DNA of 64,000 nt from Occallatibacter riparius (lineage in GTDB: Bacteria > Acidobacteriota > Terriglobia > Terriglobales > Acidobacteriaceae): contig NZ_CP093313.1 in the NCBI RefSeq assembly GCF_025264625.1, forward strand, positions 4,464,001 to 4,528,000. The letters run 5' to 3'. Position 1 is the first letter of the stretch, and the number at the start of each line of letters is the position of its first letter. The position numbers and the translations under genes are program-made. The notes beneath the pieces were generated by a model. It was not told the origin of the DNA. It did no database searches and saw nothing but the letters and a program-made list of their open reading frames with translations. Positions 62,309 through 64,000 of this stretch are shown here, in pieces.

Positions 62309-63586
62309 TCACGCTAGGCTGCGGTCGTCGTATCGACAGGGATGAAGATGCGGAAGACTGTGCCCAGGCCTTCTTTGCTGCGCACATTGATCGTGGCGCA
62401 GGGCATTCCTGTGCAGCAGCTCGAGCGATTCGGGCGAGAGCGCGGATTGGTTGTTTAGCGCGTCTTCGATCGGACCGAGGATCAGCGTGAGCGGCGTGCG
62501 CAGTTCGTGGCTCACGTTGGAGAAGAAGGCCGTTTTGGCGCGGTCGAGTTCCGCCAGTGCCGCAGCCCGGGTGCGTTCTTCTTCGTAGGCTTCGGCATTC
62601 ACGATGGCGGCGGCGATCTGTCCGGCAACGAGTTCGAGAAAGCGATCGTAAGAGGCGGTGAGTTGCCGGTATGGGTTGAGTCCGGCGATGAATACGCCGG
62701 CAGGCCGCTCCTGGCCGCGGCGGGTAATGGGAACCATGCGCGCCTGCACGGGAGGCCGGTCCCATACGCCTCGGGGCCGATCGGGGAACAATTCGGCGAG
62801 GTTCTCCACCGTCACGGCACGATTGGTCAGGAGCAGTTGCTCGACGGGCCAGGGGAAGTCCTCACTGTCGGTAGGGCTCTCGCGCACGGCGATCTTCTGG
62901 CCGAGCTCAACGCCGCTGTGCGCCACGAGGCGGACGCGCGAGCCATCCTCCTCGAACAGGTAGGTGAGGGCGAAGGGCATGTCGCGCTGGTCGGTCAGGC
63001 CTCGCGCGATAGCGGCAAAGACCTCTTCGCGCGTGTTGGCGTCAACCAGGGCAGCGCCCAGGGTACCGAGCGCGGCCATCTGGCGCTCGCCGATGACGCG
63101 ACCGGTGTCTTCCATGACCACGCAAAGCATGCCTTCAATGTGATCGTTGGAGCCGAGCGGACTGTACGAGAAGGTGTGGTAGGTCTCTTCCTGGTAGCCG
63201 CTGCGCTCCAGGATCAGGAACAAGGTCTCATCCCACGATGCTTCGCCCGTTTCCATTACGCGCGCGATGCGGGGGCCGATGTCCGACCAGATCTCCGACC
63301 ATACTTCCGTTGCGGGCTTGCCGAGGGCCCAGGGATGTTTCTTGCCGAGGGTTACGCGGGCGTAGGCGTCGTTGTAGAGAAAAGTTAGCTCCGGACCCCA
63401 CGCCATCCACATGGGGAAGCGCGAGGTGAGGAGAATGCGAACGGTGGCTTTGAGGCTTTCGGGCCACTTGTCGGCCGAGCCCAGCGGGGTTGTTGACCAG
63501 TCGAAGTCGCGCACCAGGTCGCTCATCGGCTGCACCGGGAATTCCATCGCAATTCCGGCATCCGGAGGCACGAACTGGTCTTTCAT
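62309..63586 (-). pseudogene. Hybrid histidine-kinase gene with internal deletion of the ATP-binding region
   Basis: From the ATG at 63586 (AGGAGA upstream) the frame codes for a PAS-like domain (SRFPMWMAWGPELTFLYNDA), a GAF domain (EEVFAAIARGLTDQRDMPFALTYLF) and the phospho-acceptor helix FFSNVSHELRTPLTLILGP. At about 62395-62402 the expected HisKA end and HATPase domain are missing. The remaining bases, read one frame over, give ATINVRSKEGLGTVFRIFIP and a TAG at 62314, the known end of a HATPase domain. So a single deletion removed most of the kinase catalytic domain and shifted the frame. The current stop is at 62309. Confidence 0.8.
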
Positions 63587-64000
63587 TGAGGACTTTCTCC
63601 TGATTTCGGCCGGCCGCGCTCTTGCGGCGCAAGGACCGAGGTCTAACCAATTCGGGCGCAATGAATACGTGCGGCAGAAGTTAACACAGTGCAGCAATGA
63701 TAGAAGAGCAAGGTTCGACCCAGGGGGTTGTCATCTTCGACAGATGCACAATATACCCCAATCAGTTGCCTGATTTCCGCTCGGAAAGCAACGAAAGGTA
63801 GGCTTCCTCCATCGCGACGCTTTCCGCTTTGGGAAACGAGGTGCCGGCGCGGGTTCGCGCAGGCTCTAGCACCTGCCTCGATTGGCTCCGTTGGGCTTCG
63901 GCCATTTATTCTTCGGCCATGCAAGCCCACTTCCCCCCAGGCGATTCCGGGTCCAACCGGCTGGATCATTCGTCATCTTCCTACCTGCGTTCAGCCCGCC
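63587..64000. other. Right-end region without a recognisable gene
   Basis: 414 bases. It should hold the promoter of the broken kinase gene. An open frame on the minus strand (63643-63969) has no protein-like features. Near 63895-63925 a GGGCTTCGGCC/CTTCGGCCAT direct repeat is visible. I see no RNA gene, although the window may stop before a neighbour begins. Confidence 0.4.

Noticed and set aside
63705..63740. GGTTCGACC word resembling a tRNA T-arm
   Set aside because: No matching acceptor, D or anticodon arms can be folded around it.
63643..63969. 108-residue minus-strand frame at the right end
   Set aside because: Composition is random-like, no ribosome site, and it overlaps the probable kinase promoter.

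Overview
The window reads as a piece of a high-GC, Gram-negative chromosome, most likely an acidobacterium of the Terriglobia/Acidobacteriaceae type. That placement is an inference from gene content: many secreted glycoside-active proteins (GH106, GH92, GH74, DUF1080, sialate esterase), a Gly-rich TonB, multihaem c-cytochromes, DUF6526 and DUF5995 proteins, and purine-rich intergenic repeats. There are no rRNA genes, tRNAs, CRISPR arrays, transposases or phage genes. Nearly all genes are complete chromosomal genes. Exceptions are a 3'-truncated gene at the left edge, an 80-bp relic of lspA, and a histidine kinase with an internal deletion near the right edge.

Layout. 1-8.5 kb: partial beta-propeller lipoprotein, lspA relic, cytochrome P460-like protein, AraC regulator, ileS-lspA pair, TonB, LexA, M15 peptidase. 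8.5-16 kb: rhamnose block (DUF1080 protein, rhamnulokinase, IclR-type HTH fused to a sugar-binding domain, GH106 rhamnosidase). 16-20.4 kb: assimilatory sulfate operon cysD-cysN-cysH-tauE. 20.6-26.5 kb: GH92 mannosidase, ankyrin protein, ribulokinase with a LacI-type operator. 26.5-28.2 kb: accessory stretch with two uncharacterised ORFs and a hairpin-rich repeat block. 28-33.7 kb: pyrF and small or hypothetical genes, bounded by an exact 45-bp inverted repeat. 34-41.1 kb: deoxyhypusine-synthase-like gene and an acyl-CoA dehydrogenase / ETF-quinone oxidoreductase / EtfB / EtfA operon. 42.7-44.9 kb: 11-CxxCH cytochrome plus membrane cytochrome b. 45-48.9 kb: ABC-F ATPase, cupin, DUF5995, fluoride riboswitch and crcB. 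48.9-56.6 kb: GH74 protein, DUF190, sialate esterase, a cysteine-peptidase-like protein with a small membrane partner, and a His/Gly/Tyr-rich secreted protein. 56.6-62.3 kb: a cytochrome c-cytochrome b fusion, a beta-barrel protein and a haem/propeller/TPR protein. 62.3-64 kb: broken kinase.

How the parts connect. The strongest cross-window signal is a palindrome GTGA-N6-TCAC (the core of CRP/FNR-family sites) found by eye in six intergenic places. One lies before the acyl-CoA dehydrogenase/ETF operon, others before the split and the fused 11-haem cytochromes, before the haem/propeller/TPR gene, before a 110-residue unknown gene, and one in a gene-free spot with strong hairpins. This suggests one regulator couples fatty-acid-type electron input (ACAD, ETF, quinone oxidoreductase) to quinone-linked multihaem cytochrome output. 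The sulfate operon shows an APS-reductase-type CysH together with a CysN whose APS-kinase-like tail lacks a P-loop, which is a coherent picture of a pathway that skips PAPS.
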